From: Fidelibacterota bacterium
Lineage (GTDB): Bacteria; Bipolaricaulota; Bipolaricaulia; Bipolaricaulales; Bipolaricaulaceae
Assembly (NCBI GenBank): GCA_024277405.1
Contig: JAJRVI010000159.1
Location: 1 to 20,888 of the forward strand
Direction of reading: 5' to 3'
DNA length: 20,888 bases
Shown piece by piece: positions 1 through 7,201 of this stretch. Numbering within the stretch: the first letter of the stretch is position 1; every line of letters begins with the position of its first letter. A program made the position numbers and the translations under genes. Below the pieces are notes generated by a model that saw nothing but the letters and a program-made list of their open reading frames with translations, had not been told where the DNA came from and ran no database searches.

Positions 1-83
1 AACCCCGCGATGACCAGGATGGCGGCCATCGCGGCGGCATATCGCTGCCACCGTGTCTCCCCGACATCAGGGGGCCCGTACAT
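1..83 (-). CDS. Partial membrane protein, FtsL-like position (N-terminus only)
   Basis: Only the first 27 codons lie in the window. From the ATG at 83 the frame stays open to the window edge, reading MYGPPDVGETRWQRYAAAMA and then a hydrophobic run (AILVIAG). This looks like a short cytoplasmic tail entering a transmembrane helix. It begins 46 bp after the rsmH stop on the same strand, the place where ftsL usually sits in division/wall clusters, so a small bitopic divisome protein is a reasonable guess by position. No good Shine-Dalgarno sequence is visible before this ATG. The short alternative ATG just after rsmH ends after 13 codons, and the other nearby ATG gives no membrane segment. Function is inferred from context only. 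Confidence 0.45.
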   Translation of the reverse strand, partial: MYGPPDVGETRWQRYAAAMAAILVIAG

Positions 84-129
84 CTCAGGGGAGCTTAAGG
101 CGCCACGTCCCCCCGGGCGAAGACATCGG

Positions 130-1035
130 CTACCCAGGGGAACGAACTTTTGCCTCGGTCCTGCGGGCGGCACGGAGCTTGGCCGAACGGGCCCGGGGAT
201 TCCTAGCGACCTCCTCGGCCGAGGGGACGAGGGGCTTTTTCGTCAGGATTTCCACCTCGCCGGCGATCCAGCGCTGACGGAGGGTGCGCTTCACGATCCT
301 GTCCTCCAGCGAGTGGAAGGAGATGGTCACCACCGTCCCTCCCGGGCGCAGGGCCCGGATGGCCGCGAGCAACCCCTCCCGCAGGGCGGAGAGCTCGTCG
401 TTCACCGCGATCCTCAGCGCCTGAAAGGTGCGGGTAGCGGGGTGGATGCGGTGGCGTCCCGGGGGATAGCAGCGGGCCACGACCTCGGCGAGCTCCGTGG
501 TGGTCTCTATGGGACGGGCCCGCACGATGGCCCGGGCGATCCGGCGGGCGTAGCGTTCCTCCCCGTACTCGCGCAGGATCCGGGCGATCTCCCACTCCGG
601 CCAGCGGTTCACGATCTCGTGGGCCGTGAGGGGTTGGGAGGGGTCCATGCGCATATCCAGGGGACCCTCCTTGAGGAAGCTGAAGCCCCGCCCCGCGTCC
701 CCGAGCTGAGCGGAGGATACCCCCAGGTCGAAAAGCACCCCGTCCACGGGCCCGGCGTCGAGCCCGGCGAGGATCCCCTCCAAGTCTCGGAAATTTCCTT
801 GGACGAGACGGCACCGTCCCTCGAAACGTGCCAACCGCCTTCGGGCGAGGTCCAGGGCCGAGGGATCCCGGTCGATCCCGATGAGCCGCGCCCCCCGCTC
901 CAGGATCGCCTCGGCGTGGCCCCCGGTCCCCACGGTGGCGTCCACGATGAGCTTCCCCGGCCCCGGGGTCAGAAATCGGAGGACCTCGGCCACCATCACC
1001 GGCTCATGCCACACCGCGGATGAACCTGAGCACAT
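130..1035 (-). CDS. rsmH: 16S rRNA (cytosine-1402-N4)-methyltransferase RsmH (MraW)
   Basis: SAM-dependent enzyme that N4-methylates C1402 of 16S rRNA in the decoding centre. The 301-residue product shows the family landmarks: HEPVMVAEVL near residue 10, the SAM loop DATVGTGGH (32-40), GIDRDPSAL (53-61), LFDLGVSSAQL (101-111), the DMRMDP segment (127-132), HPATRTFQALRI, and SFHSLEDRIVK near the C-terminus. Length is normal for the family. I chose the ATG at 1035 because an AGGAGG sits 9 nt upstream. The frame is open further upstream, but that part lies inside csaB and lacks homology. A GTG at 1014 is a weaker alternative. The gene overlaps the end of csaB by 32 bp, so the two are probably co-transcribed and translationally coupled. 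A likely membrane division protein follows. Identification is firm. Confidence 0.95.
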   Translation of the reverse strand: MCSGSSAVWHEPVMVAEVLRFLTPGPGKLIVDATVGTGGHAEAILERGARLIGIDRDPSALDLARRRLARFEGRCRLVQGNFRDLEGILAGLDAGPVDGVLFDLGVSSAQLGDAGRGFSFLKEGPLDMRMDPSQPLTAHEIVNRWPEWEIARILREYGEERYARRIARAIVRARPIETTTELAEVVARCYPPGRHRIHPATRTFQALRIAVNDELSALREGLLAAIRALRPGGTVVTISFHSLEDRIVKRTLRQRWIAGEVEILTKKPLVPSAEEVARNPRARSAKLRAARRTEAKVRSPG

Positions 1036-1927
1036 CCTCCATTCCCTCCTCGGCCTCCTCCCGGAGACGCTCCCTGGCCCGCCGTAGGGCCCGGAGGTGC
1101 TCCGGTGCGATCGCCGCTTCCCACGCCGCGGCGTCCCCCTCGCCGTGGATGCGCGGGACGCCATCGGGGAGGTCCCGTTCCACGAGGTCCAGAAAGGAGA
1201 TGACCTTGGGGGCGTAGGGCACCGCTACGAAGGGGGTACCGCAGAGGAGGGCGAACTCCAGGGCGTGCAGGCGCGCCCCGATGAGGAGCGTGGCGGAGGC
1301 GACCACGTCCAACGCCTCCTCCACCGAGCGGGGGGCGAGGAGCGGGAGCCCCCGAAGTGCGGCCACGTCCTCCTTCCGATCCATCACGAGCCCCCGGAGC
1401 TCCTTCCCGAGCGCCGCGGCCGCGTGCCGGGCGAGCCCCGTCGCCCTTCGCCGCACCGCCGCGGGAAGGGCGGGGACCAGGTTGAGGAGCACCGGCCCCC
1501 CTGGACCCCCGCGGGGCGCGGGGAGGAGGAGGGCCACATCCCGGGCCTCCCGCGCCCCGATCCCCCGGGAGCGGAGGATGCCGAGGGAACGGGTGTCCCG
1601 CACGGAGATGTAGTCCACCCCGCGCAGGATGTGGGGGAGAAGGGCGAGGGAGATCCGGGACCTCACGTCCACCCCCACCGCCCCGAGGACCGCGCGTCCC
1701 CGGCGCGCAGCGCGTCGGAGGGCGGCGGCATAGAAGAGGAAGGAGCGCCGCGAGGTGCGGTCCTGCAAAGGCTCCCCGGTGAACACCGTCACCTCCGCCC
1801 CGGGAAGCCGCGGGGGGGAGACGAGCTTCACCCTGCCGAGGCCCGAGAGCCTCACCCGCCAAACGCGTGCCAGGGCCTCGTCCCCCAGATTTCCCCGTCC
1901 GAAGTATCCGTAGACCCAGAGATTCAC
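1004..1927 (-). CDS. csaB: Polysaccharide pyruvyl transferase, CsaB-like
   Basis: Likely transfers pyruvyl groups from PEP to a cell-wall polysaccharide. In known CsaB systems the ketal anchors S-layer proteins with SLH domains. The 307-residue protein starts with a CsaB-type N-terminus (GYFGRGNLGDEALA, residues 7-20) and has the C-terminal signature GARLHALEFALLCGTPFVAV with PYAPKV after it. The usual glycine-rich GGGxxQD element is degenerate (TGEPLQD), so activity is less certain than family membership. The start is GTG with no Shine-Dalgarno sequence. A TAGAAT hexamer lies 6 nt upstream, which would fit a leaderless transcript. It is the first gene of a short minus-strand unit with rsmH. 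Linkage of an envelope-modifying enzyme to a division/wall gene fits its presumed envelope role. No SLH protein is encoded in the window. Confidence 0.8.
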   Translation of the reverse strand: MNLWVYGYFGRGNLGDEALARVWRVRLSGLGRVKLVSPPRLPGAEVTVFTGEPLQDRTSRRSFLFYAAALRRAARRGRAVLGAVGVDVRSRISLALLPHILRGVDYISVRDTRSLGILRSRGIGAREARDVALLLPAPRGGPGGPVLLNLVPALPAAVRRRATGLARHAAAALGKELRGLVMDRKEDVAALRGLPLLAPRSVEEALDVVASATLLIGARLHALEFALLCGTPFVAVPYAPKVISFLDLVERDLPDGVPRIHGEGDAAAWEAAIAPEHLRALRRARERLREEAEEGMEDVLRFIRGVA

Positions 1928-1933
1928 GGGGCG

Positions 1934-1939
1934 ATTCTA
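1934..1939 (-). promoter_or_regulatory. Candidate -10 box for csaB (leaderless?)
   Basis: On the minus strand TAGAAT lies 6 nt before the csaB GTG at 1927, so transcription would start at about the start codon itself. There is no Shine-Dalgarno sequence and no recognisable -35 box (CCCGGG at 17 bp). Leaderless start is an inference. Confidence 0.3.
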
Positions 1940-1987
1940 CCGCCGCCGTCCCCATCCCCGGGTAGGTTCGGAATACTATAACGCGGT

Positions 1988-1993
1988 TATAAT
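1988..1993 (+). promoter_or_regulatory. Candidate -10 box for the small membrane protein gene
   Basis: A perfect TATAAT, with a weak -35 candidate (TTCGGA, 1967-1972, 15 bp away). Transcription would begin near 2000, followed at once by GGAGGTGAT and the ATG at 2014. It sits back to back with the csaB start in an AT-rich patch that is unusual for this window. Confidence 0.5.
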
Positions 1994-2013
1994 CCTCGCG
2001 GAGGTGATGGTCC

Positions 2014-2193
2014 ATGCGGGGCTTCATATGGGGCTTTCCTCTGGGCATCGGGTTGCCCGTCTGGGCCCAGGAGGAGGCCGGGGCAGGTGGAAGGGGTGTC
2101 CCCTGGTGGGTGTGGCTCATCGTCGCCCTCCTCTTGGTCGGGGCGGTGTATTACGCGTTCAAGCGCCGCGGTCGGAGGGAAGGGGGCGGGTGA
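2014..2193 (+). CDS. Small membrane protein, 59 aa, unknown function
   Basis: No family recognised. The frame from the ATG at 2014 encodes 59 residues. It begins with a short hydrophobic stretch reaching an Ala-Gln (MRGFIWGFPLGIGLPVWAQ), which could be a weak signal peptide or a first membrane segment. A Gly-rich acidic linker follows, then a strong transmembrane helix (VPWWVWLIVALLLVGAVYYA, residues 29-48) and a positively charged tail (FKRRGRREGGG). The positive-inside rule predicts a cytoplasmic C-terminus. The start is supported by GGAGGTGAT ending about 6 nt upstream and by a TATAAT box at 1988-1993. A strong hairpin terminator follows at 2221. Having its own promoter, SD and terminator makes it a monocistronic gene rather than a chance ORF. 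Confidence 0.6.
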   Translation: MRGFIWGFPLGIGLPVWAQEEAGAGGRGVPWWVWLIVALLLVGAVYYAFKRRGRREGGG

Positions 2194-2220
2194 GTGCCTG
2201 GGAAGGGGATATCCCTGTCC

Positions 2221-2258
2221 CGACGAAAGGCCCCGGCTCGTGCCGGGGCCTTTCGTCG
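2221..2258. terminator. Bidirectional intrinsic terminator, 17-bp perfect stem
   Basis: The arms 2221-2237 and 2242-2258 are perfect reverse complements around a TCGT loop. The stem has a GGCCCCGGC core with AAAG/CTTT flanks on both sides. It lies between the end of the plus-strand small membrane protein gene (2193) and the end of the minus-strand cold-shock gene (2277), so it can end both converging transcripts. The long U-run of a canonical terminator is short here (CTTTCGTCG). Confidence 0.8.
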
Positions 2259-2276
2259 TCCCGTCGTCTTCCCCGC

Positions 2277-2477
2277 TCAGTGGGGGATCACGTTCTTGGC
2301 CTGTGGTCCCTTGGGGGTTTCCTCGATCTCGAACTCCACCACCTGGCCTTCGCGCAGGGTCTTGAACCCGGGCATGTTAATGGCGGAGAAGTGGACGAAG
2401 ACGTCGGGGCCCCCGTCCTGTTCGATGAAACCATACCCTTTGGCCTGATCGAACCACTTCACTTTTCCGGTGGCCAT
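2277..2477 (-). CDS. csp: Cold-shock domain protein (CspA family)
   Basis: Small single-stranded nucleic-acid-binding protein and RNA chaperone of 66 residues, one OB-fold. It carries both RNA-binding motifs: KGYGFI (RNP1, residues 13-18) and VFVHFSAI (RNP2, 26-33). The ending KGPQAKNV is typical of the family. The ATG at 2477 is preceded by AAAGGAGGGG about 9-10 nt upstream. The gene has its own sigma70-type promoter (2588-2616) and a roughly 100-nt structured 5' UTR. In well-studied csp genes such a UTR controls mRNA stability and translation with temperature, and similar control is plausible here. It ends at a bidirectional terminator. Identification is firm; which Csp paralogue it is cannot be said. 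Confidence 0.95.
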   Translation of the reverse strand: MATGKVKWFDQAKGYGFIEQDGGPDVFVHFSAINMPGFKTLREGQVVEFEIEETPKGPQAKNVIPH

Positions 2478-2521
2478 TGGACTGCTCCCCTCCTTTCCTG
2501 TTCGATTTCGGACCTGCTTCT

Positions 2522-2565
2522 GTGCCTTACTGCGTTGGGGAACACCCCAACGGCCACTGCGGCAC
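2522..2565 (-). promoter_or_regulatory. Structured 5' UTR element of the cold-shock gene
   Basis: Within the leader, CGTTGGGG (2533-2540) and CCCCAACG (2545-2552) form a perfect 8-bp stem with a 4-nt loop. Outside it, GTGCC (2522-2526) pairs with GGCAC (2561-2565), giving a longer hairpin with an internal loop. A role as an RNA thermosensor is inferred from known cspA leaders, not shown. Confidence 0.5.
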
Positions 2566-2587
2566 TACGCGGTCCTGCACAAAAGCC

Positions 2588-2616
2588 ACTCTACCGGGTC
2601 CTTCCATCGTTGTCAA
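2588..2616 (-). promoter_or_regulatory. Sigma70-type promoter of the cold-shock gene
   Basis: On the minus strand a consensus TTGACA (2611-2616), a 17-bp spacer and TAGAGT (2588-2593) form the best promoter in the window. Transcription would start near 2581, giving a leader of about 104 nt before the ATG at 2477. Confidence 0.8.
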
Positions 2617-2624
2617 GAACGGCC

Positions 2625-2647
2625 CTCCCGAGGAGTGAGGCCGGGAG
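2625..2647 (-). terminator. Weak terminator-like hairpin after the MBL-fold gene
   Basis: CTCCCG and CGGGAG (2625-2630 and 2642-2647) form a 6-bp stem with an 11-nt loop directly after the stop at 2650 and before the cold-shock promoter. There is no U-run, so termination is uncertain. Confidence 0.3.
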
Positions 2648-2649
2648 TC

Positions 2650-3984
2650 TCAGACCTCGACGGTCTCGTGCCAAGCGGGGATGTGGACGGAGTATCCATG
2701 GGAGATGAACCTCTCCGCCAACGCGGCCAGGGCCCGTTCCTCCCCGTGTACGAGGAAGATGAGATCCGGATCGGCGTGCAATGCCCAGTCCACTAGGATC
2801 CCCTGGTCGGCGTGGGCGGAGAGCCCCTCTATCCGTACCACGTTCGCCCGCACGGGCACGATGGATCCCATGATCTCCACCCGTTCGGCCCCATCCAGGA
2901 TCTGGCGTCCCAGGGTGCCCTCGGCCTGGTATCCCACGAACACGATCGAGGACTCGGGGCGGGGGAGGTTCGCCTTCAGGTGGTACAGGATCCGCCCCCC
3001 GGTGCACATTCCGCTCCCGGCTATGATGATCGCGCCCCCGCCCTCGACGGGGATCTTCTTGGATGCCCGGCGGGTGAGGGTGTAACGCAGGAGCTCGAAC
3101 GCGAAGGGGTTGCGTTTCTTGCGGAAGATGCGGCGCGCGGGCTCGGGGAAACGGCCGGAGTGCTTCTCGAATATCCGTGTCGCGGCCGTGGCCAGGGGGG
3201 AATCCAGGTATATCTCACACTTGGGGATCTTCCGCTCCCGCCAGAGGCGGTAGAGAATGTACAGTACCTCCTGGGTCCGCTCCAGGGCGAAGGAGGGGAT
3301 GATCACGTTTCCCCCAGCCTCGAAGGTCCCGATGATCACCTGGCGTAGCTCCTCGATGGATTCCTCTATGGGCCGGTGGGTGCGGTCGCCGTAGGTGGAC
3401 TCCAGTATCAATACGTCGGCCTTGGGTGGATAGGCGGGATCCTCCACCAGGGGCTTCCCCCGGTTCCCGAGATCCCCCGAGAAGACCACCGTCTTCCCCT
3501 CCGCCTTCACCACGATGAACGCCGCCCCCAGGATGTGGCCGGCATCCATGAAGGTGACCTCCACCTTCGGAGCCATGCGGTAGTGTTGCCCGGACTCCAG
3601 GAGGCGGTCCATGCGGTCCAGGGCCAGAAAGGCGTCCTCGGTGGTGTAGAGGGGTTCCTCCCCCTCACCGTCCTCCTGGATGCGGGCGGCGTCCATGAGC
3701 ATGATGTGGGCGATATCCCGCGTTGGGACGGTGGTCACGATCCGCCCCCGGAACCCCTCTCGCACCAACCGGGGGATGAGCCCCAGGTGGTCCAGATGGC
3801 CGTGAGTCAGGAGGAGCCGACGGACGGCCCGGGGGTCGAAGGGAAACGGGGCACGGTTGCGCTCCTCGAGCTCGGGGAGTCCCTGGAACATGCCGCAGTC
3901 CACCAGGAACTCCGTGGTGTCCGTTTCGACGTGAAAACAGGAACCGGTTACGGTCTGCGCAGCTCCGGCGAATGTGATCTTCAA
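2650..3984 (-). CDS. Metallo-beta-lactamase fold RNase with beta-CASP domain
   Basis: Probable cytoplasmic zinc-dependent RNA-processing nuclease of the CPSF/RNase J-like beta-CASP superfamily, 444 residues. Visible motifs: the zinc site HGHLDHLG (61-68), the later ligands DAGHILGAA and FSGDLGN, and the beta-CASP elements STYGDRTH, IIPSFALERTQE, the GSGMCTGGR loop, GLSAHAD and a final LVHGEE. No KH domain precedes the MBL domain, unlike archaeal aCPSF1. The start is TTG: it overlaps the hoxF stop as TTGA, and GGAGGT lies 6 nt upstream. It is therefore the last gene of the hydrogenase operon by spacing. Nothing known ties this family to hydrogenase function, so the link may only be transcriptional. 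The exact substrate cannot be read from sequence. Confidence 0.9.
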   Translation of the reverse strand: MKITFAGAAQTVTGSCFHVETDTTEFLVDCGMFQGLPELEERNRAPFPFDPRAVRRLLLTHGHLDHLGLIPRLVREGFRGRIVTTVPTRDIAHIMLMDAARIQEDGEGEEPLYTTEDAFLALDRMDRLLESGQHYRMAPKVEVTFMDAGHILGAAFIVVKAEGKTVVFSGDLGNRGKPLVEDPAYPPKADVLILESTYGDRTHRPIEESIEELRQVIIGTFEAGGNVIIPSFALERTQEVLYILYRLWRERKIPKCEIYLDSPLATAATRIFEKHSGRFPEPARRIFRKKRNPFAFELLRYTLTRRASKKIPVEGGGAIIIAGSGMCTGGRILYHLKANLPRPESSIVFVGYQAEGTLGRQILDGAERVEIMGSIVPVRANVVRIEGLSAHADQGILVDWALHADPDLIFLVHGEERALAALAERFISHGYSVHIPAWHETVEV

Positions 3985-5278
3985 ACGTATACCTCCGTTG
4001 CGGCCTTACATCGTGGGCAAGGGCCTTCTCTAAGATGAGCTTCGAACTCCCCGCGGAACTTCTCCAGCGCGGTGCCCACGGGGAGCCCCACAGATTGCCC
4101 CAACGGGCAGAGGGATGCAACCTCCATGACCTGGACCACCCGTCGCATGTCCTCCAGCACCGAGCGATCCCCGTTCCCGGACCGCACCTTCGCCAGCAGG
4201 TCGAGGAGGACCGCGGTGCCCACCCGACACGGGGTGCACTGTCCACAGGATTCGTGGGAGAAGAACGAGAGCACGGACCACAGGAGGTCGACCACGCACG
4301 CGGTATCGTCGAAGGCCAGCACTGCCCCGGAACCGAGCACCGCTCCGATCCGCCGCAGGGACCCGAAGTCCATGGGAACGTCGAGCTCATCGGGTGTGAG
4401 GAAGGTCCCCGCGGCCCCTCCCACCAAGAGCCCCTTCAACTCCCGTCCCTCAGGGGGGCCGCCCCCGAGGTCGAGCGCCAGAGCCCGGAGGGGGATCCCC
4501 ATCTCCGCCTCCACGAGCCCGGTGCGCCTGAGATTCCCCAGAAGGGGGTAGAGCTTCGTTCCCGGCGAATCGTCGGTCCCCAACGTCCGGTACCACGCGG
4601 CCCCACGGCGCACGATCTCGGGGACGTTGGCCAGGGTCTCCACGTTGTTCACCACCGTGGGTTTCCCGCGGAAGCCTTGGTCCGCGGGGAAGGGGGACGG
4701 ATCCGGGGCCAGCCGCGCTTGCCCTCCATGGACTCCAACAGGGCCGTCTCCTCCCCGCATACATAGGCCCCCGCACCGGCGCGGACCTCGATGTCGAAGG
4801 AGAAATCGGTTCCCAGGATCTTCCGTCCCAGGAACCCGTGGGCCCGGGCTTGGGCGATGGCCCGCTCCAGACGGCGGATGGAGAGGGCGTACTCGCCGCG
4901 CACGTAGATGAACCCCCTGCGGGCCCCCACAGCGTAGCCGCAGATCGCCATCCCCTCGATGAGTCGGTGGGGATCGCCCTCCATGAGGACCCTGTCCTTG
5001 AAGGTCCCGGGCTCACCCTCATCCGCGTTGCAGACGACGTAACGGGTCTTGGCCCGGGATTTGAGGACGAACTCCCACTTGAGCCCTGTGGGGAACCCGG
5101 CCCCTCCCCGGCCGCGGAGCCCCGATTCCTTTAGCTCCGCCACCACGTCCGCCGGGGTGCGCCGCAACGCCGCCTTCAATCCCTCGTAGCCGCCGCGCTC
5201 GAGGTAGTCCTCGATCCGTTCGGGGTCGATGACCCCCACGTTGTCGAGGAGGATCCTCTTTTCCATCCAGGCCTTCAT
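3981..5278 (-). CDS. hoxF: HoxF/NuoF-type NADH-binding flavoprotein subunit, frameshifted
   Basis: Diaphorase subunit that binds NAD(H) and FMN and passes electrons to Fe-S clusters of the soluble hydrogenase. The N-terminal part holds the FMN/NAD sites GRGGAGFPTG (56-65), NADEGEPGTFKDR (84-96) and AGAYVCGEETALLE (169-182). The C-terminal part holds SCGQCTPCRVG and SLCPLGQ for the N3-type [4Fe-4S] cluster, then an unusual short CPRC tail. These halves lie in two frames: the first reads correctly to about residue 196 (GWPRIRPP), the second resumes at FPADQGFRGKPTVVNNVETL. One missing base in the G-run at 4692-4696 (C-run on the coding strand) explains it exactly. Restored length is about 432 residues, normal for the family. 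The start ATG overlaps the hoxE stop (ATGA). A sequencing or assembly indel is the simplest explanation. Confidence 0.85.
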
Positions 5279-5769
5279 CGGTCGACCTCCCGGTACCGCG
5301 CGAGGAGTTCTCCCACGTCCTCCGGGGCCAACGGGCCGAAAGGCTCGTCGTCGATCATCAGCGCGGGGGCCCGGTCGCAAAGCCCGAGGCAGCTCACGAC
5401 CTCCAGGGTGAAGAGTCCATCGGGGGTCGTCCCGCCGGCGCGGACCCCGAGTTCCCGTTCCAGGGCCGCGATGAGTGGGGTGGAGCCGAGGAGATGGCAG
5501 GTGGGGGACCGGCAAACCCGGATGATGTGTCTCCCCCGGGGAACGAGGGAGAAGATCGAGTAGAATGTCACCGCGTCGTAGACGGCGGCGAGGGGGAGGT
5601 CCAGGTGTTCCGCGGCCGCGCGCAGGTCGTCCGGGGTCAGGTAGTTCCGGGGGTTCGCCCGCTGTAGGGCGTGGAGGACCGGGAGCAGCTGGTCCTTTCT
5701 CCGTGGGAACCTCTTGAGGATCTCCTGCCGCGTGGGCCCACGTTCCGCCACGGTCCGTCCGTTCGTCAC
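5275..5769 (-). CDS. hoxE: HoxE/NuoE-type [2Fe-2S] subunit
   Basis: Thioredoxin-fold [2Fe-2S] subunit of the NAD-reducing diaphorase module, 164 residues. The four cluster cysteines are visible at residues 86, 91, 127 and 131 (VCRSPTCHLLG and SCLGLCDRAP), with the helical N-terminus typical of NuoE (YLTPDDLRAAAEHLDLP, then VYDAVTFYSIF). The start is GTG, overlapping the hoxH stop as GTGA, and the end overlaps hoxF as ATGA, so translation across hoxH-hoxE-hoxF is tightly coupled. Its place after hoxH differs from the familiar hoxEFUYH order. A NuoE of complex I is unlikely, because hydrogenase subunits flank it and no other nuo gene is present. Confidence 0.92.
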   Translation of the reverse strand: MTNGRTVAERGPTRQEILKRFPRRKDQLLPVLHALQRANPRNYLTPDDLRAAAEHLDLPLAAVYDAVTFYSIFSLVPRGRHIIRVCRSPTCHLLGSTPLIAALERELGVRAGGTTPDGLFTLEVVSCLGLCDRAPALMIDDEPFGPLAPEDVGELLARYREVDR

Positions 5770-7190
5770 CGAAGGCTCCTTTCCCGAATGACCGTCCCGT
5801 CGGGACCGATGAGCTTCACCACCAAGGGCATCCGTCCCACCGCGTGTACCGAACAGGAGAGGCAGGGATCGTAGGCGCGGATCCCCCCCTCCAGACGGTT
5901 GAGGAGCCCCTCGCTCAAGTCCCCTCCGCGGAGGTAGTGGACGGCGATCTGCTGGACGGTGCGGTTCATGGCGAGGTTGTTATGGCCGGTGGAGATGATG
6001 AGGTTCGCCCACTGGATCACGCCATCCTCGTCCACCCGGTAGTGGTGGAAGAGGGTGCCCCGGGGGGCCTCGTGTACCCCAATCCCCTCGAGCTCGTTCA
6101 CCCCCGCGTCTGCCCGTACCCGGGGGGAGAGGAGAGCGGGGTCCTCGATCAGGCGCTCGATGCGCTCGACACAGCTCAGGATCTCGATCAGCCGGGCATA
6201 GTGGTAGAGGAAGGAGGAGGTGGCGGCCCTGCCCCCAGAGAGGTCGCGGAACCGTTTGAGGACCTCGTCCGCGAGCGGAGTCCCCATGCGCTCGCACGTG
6301 TTCAGGCGCGCGAGCGGTCCCACCCGGTACATCCCCTCGGGATATCCGTATTCCCGGTAATAGGGGAACTTGAGGAAACTCCAGGGCTCCACCGCTTCGG
6401 CGATGTAGTCCGCATAGTCCGACGGATCGAGCCGGTCGGCGACCACCCGTCCCTCGGCGTCCACGAACCGGATCCTCCCCGCGTAGTGCTCCCATGTTCC
6501 GTCCTCCGCCACGAGCGACATGAAGAGGCTGGGGAAGTCGCCGAAGGTCTCGATCTCCTCTCTCCAGCGGGGCAGGTTCTCCTCGAACAGGGAGATGGTG
6601 CGTTCGATGATCCGCTTGGCCTCCGGGAGGCCCTCCCTTATCCCGTCCCGCCTCTCCTCGTCCAGGGGGTACTCCACGCCGCCCGGCACCGCCCAGGCGG
6701 GATGGATCCTCCTCCCCCCCAGGAGCTCGATCACCCGCTGTCCGAAGGCGCGGAGCCGGATGCCGTCCCGGGCGAGCTCCGGATAGCGTTCCATCAGGCC
6801 GAACACGTTCCTCACCGCGGGGTCTTCGTCCCAGCCGAGGAAGAGGTCCGCACCGGAGAGGTGGAAGAAGGAGAGCGCATGGGATTGGATGATCTGCCCC
6901 AGGTTCATGAGGCGGCGGAGCTTGTGGGCGGCCTCCGGGACCTTGGCCGCCAGGATGGCGTCCCCCGCCTTGGCCGAGCATAGGAGATGCGAAACGGCGC
7001 AGATGCCGCACACCCGGGCCGTGAGCCCCGGCATCTCCCACACGGTACGTCCACGGCAGAAGTGCTCGAATCCCCGGACCTCGGTGACGTGGAACCGCGC
7101 TTCCTCCACGCTCCCGTCCGTGCCGAGTTTGATCGTGATGAGGCCGTGCCCCTCGATACGCGTCACCGGGATCTTCTTCACGCTTTCCAT
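5766..7190 (-). CDS. hoxH: [NiFe] hydrogenase large subunit, HoxH type (group 3)
   Basis: Catalytic subunit that binds the NiFe(CN)2CO site and oxidises or evolves H2 in the cytoplasm. Of 474 residues, the N-terminal Ni ligand motif is RVCGICAVSH (59-68) and the C-terminal one DPCLSCSVH (441-449). A 25-residue tail (AVGRMPL... to the end) follows His449. In this family a dedicated endopeptidase removes it after metal insertion, so this looks like an unprocessed precursor form. No such protease and no hyp genes lie in the window. The ATG at 7190 was chosen because AGGAG precedes it by 5 nt and VTRIEGHG is the expected start region. The upstream frame extension lies inside hoxY. The accompanying E, F, U and Y subunits place it in the NAD-linked group 3d or a close relative. 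Confidence 0.93.
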   Translation of the reverse strand: MESVKKIPVTRIEGHGLITIKLGTDGSVEEARFHVTEVRGFEHFCRGRTVWEMPGLTARVCGICAVSHLLCSAKAGDAILAAKVPEAAHKLRRLMNLGQIIQSHALSFFHLSGADLFLGWDEDPAVRNVFGLMERYPELARDGIRLRAFGQRVIELLGGRRIHPAWAVPGGVEYPLDEERRDGIREGLPEAKRIIERTISLFEENLPRWREEIETFGDFPSLFMSLVAEDGTWEHYAGRIRFVDAEGRVVADRLDPSDYADYIAEAVEPWSFLKFPYYREYGYPEGMYRVGPLARLNTCERMGTPLADEVLKRFRDLSGGRAATSSFLYHYARLIEILSCVERIERLIEDPALLSPRVRADAGVNELEGIGVHEAPRGTLFHHYRVDEDGVIQWANLIISTGHNNLAMNRTVQQIAVHYLRGGDLSEGLLNRLEGGIRAYDPCLSCSVHAVGRMPLVVKLIGPDGTVIRERSLR

Positions 7191-7201
7191 TCCGTCTCCT
7201 T

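Noticed and set aside
1097..1981. Long plus-strand ORF opposite csaB, and similar long ORFs opposite gyrB, hoxH and the MBL-fold gene
   Set aside because: These are antisense shadows of confirmed genes, a known effect of high GC; their products are low-complexity Gly/Pro/Arg-rich and lack domains.
4692..4706. Programmed -1 frameshift in hoxF
   Set aside because: The C-run (CGT CCC CCT TCC) is not a standard slippery heptamer and no stimulatory structure was evident; an indel error is simpler, though not excluded.
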